A DNA stretch of 64,000 nucleotides. Origin: Mesorhizobium helmanticense. Its GTDB lineage: Bacteria; Pseudomonadota; Alphaproteobacteria; Rhizobiales; Rhizobiaceae. Positions 52,106 to 61,016 of the stretch are shown here, piece by piece. The position numbers and the translations under genes were made by a program. The stretch covers positions 186,001-250,000 of the forward strand of contig NZ_PZJX01000029.1 of NCBI RefSeq assembly GCF_003034915.1, read 5' to 3'. The notes under the pieces are model-generated. The model searched no databases, had not been told where the DNA came from, and saw only the letters and a list, made by a program, of their open reading frames with translations. The first letter of the stretch is position 1; every line of letters begins with the position of its first letter.

Positions 52106-53233
52106 CTATCTGACGATAGTCAACCGTTCGGCAGCGCGGGTGATGGCGGTATAAAGCCAGCGCTGGCGGGTTTCCTTGAACGCCCAGCTTTCGTCGAAAA
52201 GCACGATCTCGTTCCATTGCGAGCCCTGCGCCTTGTGCACGGTCAGCGCATAGCCATAGTCGAAATCGTCGAAGCGCTTTTTCTGCTGCCAGGGGATATC
52301 GGCGTCCGGGTCCTCGAACGCCGCCTTGAGCAGCTTGATCTTGGCGACGCCGCGGTCCGGATCGTCCTCTTCCGGCGAGACCAGCAGATTGATGCCGGGC
52401 TTCACCGTCTCGCGCGACGAGGTCATCACCTTCCACAGCGAGCCGTTGAGCAGCCCCTTGGCGGGATCGTTGCGCAGGCAGACGAGCTTGTCGCCGGCCT
52501 GAGGATAATCGGCATTGAACCCTTTCAGCTCGCGCAGCCGCTGATTATAGCGTCGCCGCGTCCTGTTGGTGCCGACCAGCACCTGGTCCGCCTTCAGCAC
52601 CAGTTCCTGGGTGACGTCCTCCTTGCCGATCACCTGCGCCGTGCCATAGTCGCCGCGCATGAATTCGCGGCCCTCGCGCACATCGAGCGCCAGCCGCAGA
52701 ATCGGGTTGTCGCGCGCCTGCCGATGGATCTCGGTGAGCAGGATGTCCGGCTCATGGTCGGTGAAGAAGCCGCCGCCCGAGATCGGCGGCAACTGGCCGG
52801 GATCGCCAAGGACGAGGATCGGCGTGCCGAAGCTCATCAGGTCACGGCCAAGCTGTTCATCGACCATCGAGCATTCGTCGATGACGACGAGCTTGGCGCG
52901 CGATATCGGGCTTTGCCGGTTGAGCGAGAAGGTTGGCGACATCGAGGTTTTCCCGGTCACCTCGTCGGCCACCGATTCCTCGCCCTTCGGCCGGTAGATC
53001 AGCGAGTGGATGGTGCGGGCATTGACCGCGCCCTTGGAACGCAGCACTTGCGCGGCCTTGCCGGTGAAGGCGGCGAACTGCACCTGGCCGTCGACATGCT
53101 CGGCGAAATAGCGCGCCAGCGTCGTCTTGCCGGTGCCGGCAAAGCCGAACAGCCGGAAGACCTGCGGTCGCCCCTCTTTGAGCCAGCCGGCAACCGCCTT
53201 CAGAGCTTCATCCTGTTGGGGGGAAAATTCCAT
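52106..53233 (-). CDS. RecD-like/Dda-type SF1B DNA helicase
   Basis: A 375-residue ATP-dependent helicase. Motif I is FGFAGTGKTTLAR, motif II VVIDECSMVDEQ, motif III LGDPGQLPP, and the C-terminal motifs include YALTVHKAQGSQW and LYTAITRAAERLTIV. It is shorter than RecD and lacks the RecB/RecC partners nearby, so it is a stand-alone Dda/RecD2-like enzyme. Start at MEFSPQQDEA (53233). Confidence 0.9.
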   Translation of the reverse strand: MEFSPQQDEALKAVAGWLKEGRPQVFRLFGFAGTGKTTLARYFAEHVDGQVQFAAFTGKAAQVLRSKGAVNARTIHSLIYRPKGEESVADEVTGKTSMSPTFSLNRQSPISRAKLVVIDECSMVDEQLGRDLMSFGTPILVLGDPGQLPPISGGGFFTDHEPDILLTEIHRQARDNPILRLALDVREGREFMRGDYGTAQVIGKEDVTQELVLKADQVLVGTNRTRRRYNQRLRELKGFNADYPQAGDKLVCLRNDPAKGLLNGSLWKVMTSSRETVKPGINLLVSPEEDDPDRGVAKIKLLKAAFEDPDADIPWQQKKRFDDFDYGYALTVHKAQGSQWNEIVLFDESWAFKETRQRWLYTAITRAAERLTIVR

Positions 53234-53353
53234 CAGAGCGAGAGACCGGATTCGCAAGACAAAGACAAGATAGCTGCCATCACCTCGATGCTATCGATGG
53301 ACAAGGCTAGCAGGCGCAAATCGGAACGTAAAGGGAACGAAGACTGTCGGGCA

Positions 53354-53418
53354 CGACCTATCCGGTCGGGCCGATACGACCTTCGGTCGGTCCGACACGA
53401 CCTTCGGCCGGTCTGGGA
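53354..53418. repeat. Tandem ~21-bp repeat at the 3' end of the nitrile hydratase accessory gene
   Basis: Three related units begin CGACCTATCC, CGACCTTCGG and CGACCTTCGG (53354-53376, 53377-53397, 53398-53418). Each has a small GACC/GGTC-type inverted repeat. The last two encode the terminal repeat AEGRVGP-TEGRIGP of the accessory protein; the first contains its stop. Confidence 0.75.
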
Positions 53419-53750
53419 TCGTTCTCCAGCAGGATCGGCTTGCCGTGGGGTGTCGCATGCGCCGCGCGCTCCCAGGCGGCGGCCAGCGCATCGACATCGC
53501 CCTTGCCTGCAACGCCCTTGGTCGACAGCAGCTTTTCCAGTGCCGCCAGCCAGTGTTCGTAATAATCCTGGCCGTCGCTTGCCGCGCCGGGCTTCTTCAC
53601 CTCGGCGGACAACGCCTCAGCCCATTCGCCCCAGGAAAACAGGCCCTTGTCGTGCAATGCCACCGTCATGGCGAAGGCTTCCGCTTGCCACGGCTCAGCG
53701 AACACCGGTTCGTCGAAACCTGCCGGCGCTGCGGGCTCAGGCCGGCTCAA
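53358..53750 (-). CDS. Nitrile hydratase accessory (activator) protein
   Basis: A 130-residue protein matching the small accessory proteins of cobalt nitrile hydratases, which help metal incorporation and modification of the alpha subunit. Seen: FAEPWQAEAFAMTVALHDKGLFSWGEWA and YYEHWLAALEKLL, which is also homologous to the N-terminal part of the beta subunit. TTG start at 53750 with GGAGAG upstream, overlapping the end of the beta gene by 14 bases. The C-terminus is a short degenerate repeat. Confidence 0.88.
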   Translation of the reverse strand: MSRPEPAAPAGFDEPVFAEPWQAEAFAMTVALHDKGLFSWGEWAEALSAEVKKPGAASDGQDYYEHWLAALEKLLSTKGVAGKGDVDALAAAWERAAHATPHGKPILLENDPRPAEGRVGPTEGRIGPTG

Positions 53751-54396
53751 GATAGCTCTCCCAGGCGTCGATCGAGACCGTCAGCGTTGGGTCGGCCCCC
53801 TCGCCCCAGATCTCGGCGCCCTCGAACACCACCGTGTAGACCCATTGCGGGTTCTCACCCTTGCCATGCGCATTGCTGTCCGGGAAGACAAACCCATCGC
53901 GCACGGCTTCCACGATTCCCCGCTTGCCGCGTGCATAGCGCGGCAGCCGCGTGTGGCCGGTCGGATGAAAATTCTTCGTCCGCACGCGGCCGCCCGCGCT
54001 GAAGCGCGCTGGCGTCGAAACCGGCCGGTCGCAAGGCCCGCCCTTGGCCAGCACCGCTGGCACGTTTTCCGCCTTCAGCACGCGCTTGGGTGTCGCAGCC
54101 GGGTCGACCGCCTTGCCCGCAGCCAGGTCGCGGTCGCTGACGAAACCATGGCGCTTGAGCAAGGTTTCCAGCGCCTTGATCCAGATCTGGTAGTAGCTCG
54201 AGGAATAGTAGTCCGCCGGGTGCAGCGATTCCCGTGCATGCCGGCTCTCGTCGAGACTCCACGCCCCCATGGCACCGGCCGTGAGCGTCACGCCAAGCGC
54301 CCGCCTTTCCCAGGCGGCGTGGAAATACGGCTCATCCTTCTCGGGCGCAATCGGCCCGAACCCCATCTGCCCACCGAGATCGTGCGGTCCGTTCAT
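53737..54396 (-). CDS. nthB: Nitrile hydratase subunit beta
   Basis: A 219-residue beta subunit of nitrile hydratase, which hydrates nitriles to amides. Family blocks: N-terminal MNGPHDLGGQMGFGPI, YYSSSYYQIWIKALETLL, and C-terminal TRLPRYARGKRG ... NPQWVYTVVFEGAEIWG. Arg residues that contact the alpha-subunit metal site are in the expected region. It overlaps the alpha gene stop (ATGA). Confidence 0.93.
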   Translation of the reverse strand: MNGPHDLGGQMGFGPIAPEKDEPYFHAAWERRALGVTLTAGAMGAWSLDESRHARESLHPADYYSSSYYQIWIKALETLLKRHGFVSDRDLAAGKAVDPAATPKRVLKAENVPAVLAKGGPCDRPVSTPARFSAGGRVRTKNFHPTGHTRLPRYARGKRGIVEAVRDGFVFPDSNAHGKGENPQWVYTVVFEGAEIWGEGADPTLTVSIDAWESYLEPA

Positions 54397-54998
54397 GCCG
54401 GCTCCCGCGCCAATGCCGTACCGATCATCGCATCGCGGCTCACCAGATCGGCCAGCCGCTCCTCGCTCCAGCCCTCGGTGCCACCAGGTCGCATCGGCAC
54501 CACGAGGTAACGCAGCTCGGCGGTGGAATCCCACACCCGGATTTTTGTCGTCCCGGGCAGCGCCAGCCCGAATTCCTCAAGCACGCCGCGCGGATCGATC
54601 ACTGCGCGCGAGCGATAGGGCGGCGCCTTGTACCAGACCGGCGGCAGGCCGAGCACCGACCACGGGTAGCACGAGCACAGCGTGCAGACGACGAGGTTGT
54701 GCGTCTCCTCGCTGTTGAACACCGCCTGCATGTGCTCGCCCTGCCGGCCGGCATAGCTCAGCGATTCGATCGCCGCCGTCGCATCGCGTTTCAGCCAGGC
54801 GGCGAAGCCGGCATCGGCCCAGGCCTTCGCCACCACCCTGGCGCCGTTGCGCGGGCCGATTTTCGTCTCGTAGGTGTCGACAATGACGTCGATGGCGGCC
54901 GGATCGATCAGGCCCTTCTCGGTGAGGATCGTTTCCAGCGCGCGCACCCGCGCCGCGAAAGGGTCGAGCTCGTTGTCGTGGTCATGGTCATGGGACAT
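54393..54998 (-). CDS. nthA: Cobalt-type nitrile hydratase subunit alpha
   Basis: Metal-binding subunit (201 residues). The claw-setting motif VCTLCSC is at residues 104-110 (Cys105, Cys108, Ser109, Cys110), and Thr between the first two cysteines is the cobalt-type version rather than the iron-type Ser. The N-terminus is His/Asp-rich (SHDHDHD), a possible metal-handling feature. First gene of the alpha-beta-accessory operon. No amidase gene is close by. Confidence 0.94.
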   Translation of the reverse strand: MSHDHDHDNELDPFAARVRALETILTEKGLIDPAAIDVIVDTYETKIGPRNGARVVAKAWADAGFAAWLKRDATAAIESLSYAGRQGEHMQAVFNSEETHNLVVCTLCSCYPWSVLGLPPVWYKAPPYRSRAVIDPRGVLEEFGLALPGTTKIRVWDSTAELRYLVVPMRPGGTEGWSEERLADLVSRDAMIGTALAREPA

Positions 54999-55053
54999 GG
55001 CCCCAAACTACGATTCCCCGCAGCCCGCCGCAAGCGCGACGCCTTGGGCCAGC

Positions 55054-58000
55054 CTATTCCGCCGCTGCCTTTTGCGGCTCGGCCATGTCCTCGACCGGAT
55101 CGAACAGCGAAGGCTGCTCGTCGCTTTCCACTGTATGCAGCGCCGGTCGCTTATTCTTCGTGAAAAAGCCGAGCAGCCAGCCGGAGAAATTCTCGAAATA
55201 GACATAGATGACCGGCGTGACGAACAGCGTCAGCGCCTGCGAGGCCAGCAGGCCGCCGACGACGGCGACGCCGAGTGGCTGGCGCAGTTCGGCGCTGGCG
55301 CCGGTGCCGAGCGCGATCGGGAAGGTGCCCATCAGCGCCGCGAGCGTCGTCATCATGATCGGCCTGAAACGCATCAGGCACGCCTTGTGGATGGACTCCT
55401 TGGCGGACATGCCCTCGCGCCTGAGTTCCAGCGCGACATCCACCATCATGATGCCGTTCTTCTTGACGATGCCGATCAGCATCAGGATGCCAATTACCGC
55501 GATGACCGAAAGGTCCATGCCGGCGAAGCGCAGTGCAGCCACGGCGCCCAGCACGGCCGACGGCAGGCCGGTCAGGATGGTGAGCGGATGGATGAAGCTC
55601 TCATAGAGGATGCCGAGAACGATATAGATGGTGAGAATGGCGCCGCCGATCAGCAGGCCCTGATTGGCAAGCGAATCCTGGAACGTCTTGGCCGTGCCGG
55701 CGAAGCTGGTCGAGATCGCCTTCGGCATGCCGATCTGCTCCTTCAGCGCGGCGATGCGGGTGGTGCTGTCGCCAAGCGCCACGCCTTGCGGCAGATTGTA
55801 GGAGATGGTCACCGCCGGAAGCTGGCCGAGCTGGTTGATGGTCAAGGCGCCGGCGGTGCGATCGACGCGGGCAAAGGCGCCGAGCGGCACCAGGCTGCCG
55901 CTGGCCGTCCTCACCTGGATCGCAAGCATGCGTTCAGGCGACCATGCGATCCGAGGATCGAGTTCCATGACCACCTCATAGCTGTCCGCCGAGCCGAAAA
56001 TCGTCGAAACCTGCTCGGTGCCGAAGCCGCCATAGAGGCTGGAGCGCAGGGTGTCGGTATCGATGCCGAGCGTCGCTGCCTTGTCACGGTCGACGACCAG
56101 TGTCGCCTGCAGCGCGTTGTTCTGCAGATCGCTGGTGACATCGGTGAAGAACTTGTGGTCGGCGGCCATCGCGTCGTTCAGCTTTTGCGCCCAGATGTCC
56201 GTGGCTCCATTGTCGAGCCCCTGGACGACCAACTGATAGGCGCTGGCGGAGGACCGTGAGCCGAGCCTGAGGTTCTGCACAGGCTGCATATAGGTCTCGA
56301 TCCCTGCAACATTGGCCAGTTGGCGCCTCAGGTCCGAAAGCACCTTCTCGATGTCGGGGCGTTGGTCTTTCGGCTTCAACTGGACGAAGAGTCTTCCCTG
56401 GTTGAGCGCATTGTTCCCGCCGCCCACGGACCACGCCACATGGTCGACATAGGGTGAATGGGAAAAGACATTCGCTACCTGGCCCTGGAGTTTCGCTATG
56501 GCGTCGAACGAGATGTCCTGACGGGCGACGGTCGTGACCGATATCTGGCCGATATCTTCCTGTGGGAAGAAGCCCTTCGGGGAAATCTGGATCAGCCAGA
56601 CCGATGCTGCCGCCGTTCCGGCGAAGACCAGGAACACCAGGAAAGTGTGGCGCAGGCAGAAGGTCAAAACCCGGTCGTAGCCGCGTGTGAAGAGGTCGTG
56701 CCTGTGGCCGCCACCATGCGCTTCGCGATCGGCCTTCGTCACCGACAGAAGCCGTGAGCAAAGCATCGGCGTGAGCGTCAGCGAGACGAACATCGACGCC
56801 AGGATGGCGACTGTCACCACGACGGCGAACTCGTTGAAGATGCGGCCGATGACGCCGCCCATCAAAAGCACGGGGATGAACACCGCCACCAGCGAGATCG
56901 AGATCGAGATGATGGTGAAGCCGATTTCGCGCGCACCCTTCAGCGCGGCGTCGAATGCCGAGAGCCCATCCTCTTCCATGTGACGGAAGATGTTCTCCAG
57001 CATGACGATGGCGTCGTCGACGACGAGGCCGACAGCCAGCGTCAGCCCCATCAGCGATATGTTGTCGATGGAAAAGCCGAACAGGAACATTGCACCGAGC
57101 GTTGCGATCAGCGAGATCGGCACGGCAACGGCCGGGATGATGGTCGCCGTCACCCGGCGCAGGAACACGAAGATCACCATCACCACCAGGGCGATGGTGA
57201 GGAGCAGCGTGAACTGCACGTCGTCGACGGCCTGGCGGATCGAGGTTGAACGGTCGTTGAGCAGCTTGATGCCGGCGGCGGCCGGCATCTGGTCCTGGAA
57301 GGACGGCAGCATCGCCTTGACCTTGTCGACCACGTCGACCGTGTTGGCGTCGGGCTGGCGCTGCACGGCCATGATGATGGCGCGCGTGCCGTCATACCAG
57401 CTCGCCGTCGTCGTGGTCTCGACCGAGTCGATGACGCGGGTCACCTCGCCCAAACGCACCGGATGGCCGTTCTTGGTGGCGATGATGATGTTGGAAAAGC
57501 CCGCCGCGTTGGTCAGTTGCGTGTTGGCGGTGATCGTCAGTTGCTGCTTGTCGTTCTGCAGCACGCCGAGCGGCGTGTTGCTGTTGGCCGACGCGATCGC
57601 TGCCTGCAACTGGTCGATCGAGATGCCGCGCGCGGCGAGCGCGGTCGGGTCGATCTGCACGCGCACGGCATATTTCTGCTGGCCGAAGATGGAAACTTGG
57701 GCCACGCCGTCGATGGTCGACAGGGACGGCGAGATCACATTCTCGGCGAAAGCGTCGAGATCGGTCAGCGGGACCGTATCGCTGACCAGCGACATCAGCA
57801 GGATTGGTGCGTCAGCCGGATTGACCTTGCGATAGCTCGGCGGCGCTGTCATTTCGGGCGGCAGCGATTTCTGCGTGCGCGCGATTGCCGCCTGCACGTC
57901 CGCGGCGGCCGCGTCGATGTCGCGATTGAGCACGAACTGGATGGCGATCGAGGTCTGGCCAAGCGAGTTGGAGGTCGAGATCGAATCGATGCCGGCGATG

Positions 58001-58215
58001 GTGGCGAACTGCTTGATCAGCGGCGTCGCCACCGAGGTCGCCATGGTTTCCGGCGAGGCGCCGGGCAGCGACGCCGAGACATTGACCACCGGGAATTCGG
58101 CGCTGGGGAGTGCGGCCACCGGCAGGAACTTGTAGGCAAACAATCCGCCCAGAACGAGGGCGAACGACATCAGCAGTGTCGCGACAGGCCTGCGGATGCA
58201 GAATTCGGAGATCAT
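55054..58215 (-). CDS. RND family efflux transporter permease
   Basis: A 1053-residue inner-membrane proton-driven efflux pump of the HAE1/MdtBC-like RND family. Seen: N-terminal FCIRRPVATLLMSFALVL, the large porter domains, and the fourth helix LTLAVGLVVDDAIVMLEN with the Asp-Asp proton-relay pair. Start at MISEFCIRRP (58215), overlapping the adaptor stop (ATGA). No outer-membrane factor gene is nearby, so it must share a TolC-like channel. Confidence 0.95.
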   Translation of the reverse strand: MISEFCIRRPVATLLMSFALVLGGLFAYKFLPVAALPSAEFPVVNVSASLPGASPETMATSVATPLIKQFATIAGIDSISTSNSLGQTSIAIQFVLNRDIDAAAADVQAAIARTQKSLPPEMTAPPSYRKVNPADAPILLMSLVSDTVPLTDLDAFAENVISPSLSTIDGVAQVSIFGQQKYAVRVQIDPTALAARGISIDQLQAAIASANSNTPLGVLQNDKQQLTITANTQLTNAAGFSNIIIATKNGHPVRLGEVTRVIDSVETTTTASWYDGTRAIIMAVQRQPDANTVDVVDKVKAMLPSFQDQMPAAAGIKLLNDRSTSIRQAVDDVQFTLLLTIALVVMVIFVFLRRVTATIIPAVAVPISLIATLGAMFLFGFSIDNISLMGLTLAVGLVVDDAIVMLENIFRHMEEDGLSAFDAALKGAREIGFTIISISISLVAVFIPVLLMGGVIGRIFNEFAVVVTVAILASMFVSLTLTPMLCSRLLSVTKADREAHGGGHRHDLFTRGYDRVLTFCLRHTFLVFLVFAGTAAASVWLIQISPKGFFPQEDIGQISVTTVARQDISFDAIAKLQGQVANVFSHSPYVDHVAWSVGGGNNALNQGRLFVQLKPKDQRPDIEKVLSDLRRQLANVAGIETYMQPVQNLRLGSRSSASAYQLVVQGLDNGATDIWAQKLNDAMAADHKFFTDVTSDLQNNALQATLVVDRDKAATLGIDTDTLRSSLYGGFGTEQVSTIFGSADSYEVVMELDPRIAWSPERMLAIQVRTASGSLVPLGAFARVDRTAGALTINQLGQLPAVTISYNLPQGVALGDSTTRIAALKEQIGMPKAISTSFAGTAKTFQDSLANQGLLIGGAILTIYIVLGILYESFIHPLTILTGLPSAVLGAVAALRFAGMDLSVIAVIGILMLIGIVKKNGIMMVDVALELRREGMSAKESIHKACLMRFRPIMMTTLAALMGTFPIALGTGASAELRQPLGVAVVGGLLASQALTLFVTPVIYVYFENFSGWLLGFFTKNKRPALHTVESDEQPSLFDPVEDMAEPQKAAAE

Positions 58216-59522
58216 TGGCCCGCCCCGCTGGCCTTGCCGGCTTCGGCGACCTTTGGAGCGGCCTGGTCGCCACCCGCCACCTTGCCCTCGTGCACCGCGG
58301 CGCCATCCTTCAGCCTGGTCTGGCCCTCGACGACCACCTTCTCGCCGCTCCTCAAGCCGTCGCTGATGGCGCTGTTTTCGCCCTCGGTCAGCGCCACCTG
58401 CACCGGCCGCATCTCGACGGTGTTGTCCGGCTTGACGACATAGACGAACGGTCCCTTCTGGCTCGGTTGGACAGCGACCGTCGGAACCGAAATCATCTGC
58501 GGCATGATGCCGGCGTCGAGCACGACATTCACATATTGACCCGGCCACAGCGACATATCGGCATTGGGCACGCTCGCCCGCGTTGCGATCGTGCCGGAGG
58601 CGGTGTCGACGCTGGAATCGACGAAATCGAGCGTACCCTTGCCGATCGGCATCGGATCGCCGTCCTTGGTCAGCGTCACCGCCCCTTGTTGCGGCGAGGC
58701 CAACGCCTTGTGCAGCAGGGCGAGATTGCTTTCCGGCAGATTGAAGTTCACCTGCAGCGGATCCATCTGGGTGATCGTCACCAGCGGCGTCGTCGACGAA
58801 CTGTTGCCGTTGCTGGTGGTGACGAGATCGCCGAGCGATACATTGATCGCGCCCAGCCGGCCGGTGATCGGCGCCGAAATGGTCGCGTAGCTCAACTGGA
58901 CGGTATCGGAATCGATCGTCGCCTTGTCGGCGTCGATGGTTGCGACAGCGGCCTTCTGCGCCGCCAGCGCCTGATCGTAGGTCTGCTGCGTGCCGGCCTG
59001 CTTGGCGACAAGATCCTTGGCGCGCTGAAGATCCGCCGTGGCGCTGACGAGCATCGCCTGGTCCTTGACCAGCGTCGCCTGGTCCTTGGCCAGTTGCGCC
59101 TTCAGCGCGCGATCGTCGAGCGAGAACAAAAGATCGCCGGCCTTTACCATCTGCCCGTCCTTGACCGCGATGGAGACGATCTGGCTGGACATCCGGGCAT
59201 TGATACTGACCACGGCGGGTGACGAGACGAAGCCGATGGCATAGCGGCGGATCGGGAAATCGGCCGTCGAAGCCGTGGCCGCGACGATCGAGGCCGAACG
59301 CACGCCATTGCCCCCGCCTGCCTTGTCGGCACCCGGCTTGCCCGCGCCCGACTTGCCCGCGCTCGACTTGCCCGCGCTCGACTGGTCAGCGGCGGCGGTC
59401 TGCTTCGGCGCTATGAACTGCTGAACCTTGCTCATCGCCGTCGGCGAAAGATAGAGGCCTGCCCCTGCCAGGCAGGCTGCCGCGACCACTGCAAGGACGA
59501 TTTTTCCGCGCATCGACAACAT
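58212..59522 (-). CDS. RND efflux periplasmic adaptor (MdtA-like)
   Basis: A 436-residue membrane-fusion protein with an N-terminal membrane anchor (about 5-28), a low-complexity Ala/Gly/Lys/Ser linker of near-repeats (about 44-72, SSAGKSSAGKSGAGKPGADK), a lipoyl domain, a coiled-coil hairpin and a beta-barrel. It supplies the periplasmic part of the pump encoded next. A second in-frame ATG 3 codons later (59513) has better ribosome-site spacing. Confidence 0.93.
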   Translation of the reverse strand: MLSMRGKIVLAVVAAACLAGAGLYLSPTAMSKVQQFIAPKQTAAADQSSAGKSSAGKSGAGKPGADKAGGGNGVRSASIVAATASTADFPIRRYAIGFVSSPAVVSINARMSSQIVSIAVKDGQMVKAGDLLFSLDDRALKAQLAKDQATLVKDQAMLVSATADLQRAKDLVAKQAGTQQTYDQALAAQKAAVATIDADKATIDSDTVQLSYATISAPITGRLGAINVSLGDLVTTSNGNSSSTTPLVTITQMDPLQVNFNLPESNLALLHKALASPQQGAVTLTKDGDPMPIGKGTLDFVDSSVDTASGTIATRASVPNADMSLWPGQYVNVVLDAGIMPQMISVPTVAVQPSQKGPFVYVVKPDNTVEMRPVQVALTEGENSAISDGLRSGEKVVVEGQTRLKDGAAVHEGKVAGGDQAAPKVAEAGKASGAGQ

Positions 59523-59655
59523 GCCCTCTCATCCGACACGCCGAACCCGGTGGTCTTAGGCTACTCAAATCACGGCATCCTGTCGCGATTTCGCGGAGTA
59601 GATAGGACACGCCTTTGGCGGAAAAGGGCCAAAACGCGGCATTACGAAGATTTAA

Positions 59656-59668
59656 TGTGCAGTGCACA
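59656..59668. promoter_or_regulatory. 13-bp palindrome upstream of the RND operon
   Basis: TGTGCA-G-TGCACA is a perfect inverted repeat in an AT-flanked stretch, 134 bases upstream of the adaptor start and 78 bases downstream of the LysE-type gene's stop. It is a candidate operator; no regulator gene is adjacent. Confidence 0.4.
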
Positions 59669-59745
59669 ATAAGGCGGCACTAAAGCGCGTGGCATTCAGG
59701 GAACCTCGCCCGAAGCGTTTTATGCGCGCTCTTGGGCGGCAACCA

Positions 59746-60342
59746 TCACTTGAGCATCGGCCACAGCGTGGCCGCCAGGAGCACGCCCATGGCGATGTTG
59801 AACCATTTCAGCCGCACCGGATCGGACAGGAAACCACGCAGCGCCGTGCCGAAACCCGCCCACACCGAAACGCTCGGCAGGTTGACGATGGCGAACGCCA
59901 TCGAGATCAGCACCACCGACAAAAACGGATGGTCCGCGTCGCTGTAGACGGCCATGGCTGTGATCGCCATCACCCATGCCTTGGGATTGACCCACTGGAA
60001 CGCCGCCGCGTCGATGAAGCGCATCGGCATTGCCGTCGCCTCACCCTTGCTGGTCATCGATCGCGACATGGCGATCTTCCAGGCGAGATAGAGCAGATAG
60101 ACGCCACCGGCGATTTTCAATCCGGTGTGCAGCACCGGAAACGCCGTCAGCACCGCGCCAAGCCCGAAGCCGACGGCCAAAAGCAGCACGAGGAAGCCTA
60201 TGCAGATGCCCAGCATGTGCGGCACGGTCCTGACGAAGCCGAAATTCACGCCCGATGCCAGCAGCATGAAATTGTTCGGCCCCGGCGTGACCGAGGTCAC
60301 GAAGGCGTAAACCAGCAGGGCAAGGAAGCCATCGAGGGACAT
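59746..60342 (-). CDS. LysE family amino-acid exporter
   Basis: A 198-residue inner-membrane exporter of the LysE/RhtB family, with six hydrophobic helices and the N-terminal TSVTPGPNNFMLLASGVNFG motif. It lies 18 bases after the ilvH stop on the same strand, so it may be co-transcribed with ilvIH and export branched-chain or related amino acids. The substrate is inferred from context only. Confidence 0.88.
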   Translation of the reverse strand: MSLDGFLALLVYAFVTSVTPGPNNFMLLASGVNFGFVRTVPHMLGICIGFLVLLLAVGFGLGAVLTAFPVLHTGLKIAGGVYLLYLAWKIAMSRSMTSKGEATAMPMRFIDAAAFQWVNPKAWVMAITAMAVYSDADHPFLSVVLISMAFAIVNLPSVSVWAGFGTALRGFLSDPVRLKWFNIAMGVLLAATLWPMLK

Positions 60343-60360
60343 GGACTGAGCGCCGGGCCG

Positions 60361-60933
60361 TTACATCCCCTGCGGGCCGCGGTTCATCGCCGCCACGCCG
60401 GTGCGGCAGATTTCGACCAGGCCGAGCGGCTTCATGATGGCGATGAACTGGTCGAGCTTGGAGCCCTTGCCGGTGATCTCGAAGATGAAATGCTCGGTGT
60501 TGGCGTCGATGACGCTGGCACGGAAGGCGTCGGCGAGCCTCAGCGCCTCGACGCGGGCTTCACCGGTGCCGGCCACTTTCACCAGCGCCAGTTCCCGCTC
60601 CATCGGCCGTTCCTGGCCGAGTTCCTGCGAGCGCACGGTGAGGTCGACGACGCGGTGCACCGGCACGATGCGCTCGAGCTGGTGCTTGATCTGCTCCAGC
60701 ACATGCGGCGTGCCGCGCGTCACGATGGTGATGCGCGACAGATGCTTCTCGTGCTCGGTCTCGGACACGGTGAGGCTCTCGATGTTGTAGCCGCGGCCGG
60801 AAAACAGGCCGATGACCCGGGCAAGCACGCCAGGCTCGTTGTCGACCAGCACGGAAAGCGTGTGATTCTCAGGCTTTTCCGTTTCCTTGGCGATGAAATA
60901 GGCCGAGCCGGTGGGTTGAAGCTGTGCGTTCAT
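60361..60933 (-). CDS. ilvH: Acetolactate synthase small (regulatory) subunit
   Basis: A 190-residue regulatory subunit with an N-terminal ACT domain (HTLSVLVDNEPGVLARVIGLFSGRGYNIESL) that confers valine feedback inhibition in this family. The second domain contains ERELALVKVAG and KLDQFIAIMKPLGLVEICRTG. It follows ilvI by 83 bases. Confidence 0.96.
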   Translation of the reverse strand: MNAQLQPTGSAYFIAKETEKPENHTLSVLVDNEPGVLARVIGLFSGRGYNIESLTVSETEHEKHLSRITIVTRGTPHVLEQIKHQLERIVPVHRVVDLTVRSQELGQERPMERELALVKVAGTGEARVEALRLADAFRASVIDANTEHFIFEITGKGSKLDQFIAIMKPLGLVEICRTGVAAMNRGPQGM

Positions 60934-61016
60934 GACATGAATCTCGATTTCAAACTCTTGAGCTAATTCTCTGTTTCCGCACGGCTTCTTCCGACAGCCC
61001 TGCCTCGGCTGGGGCG

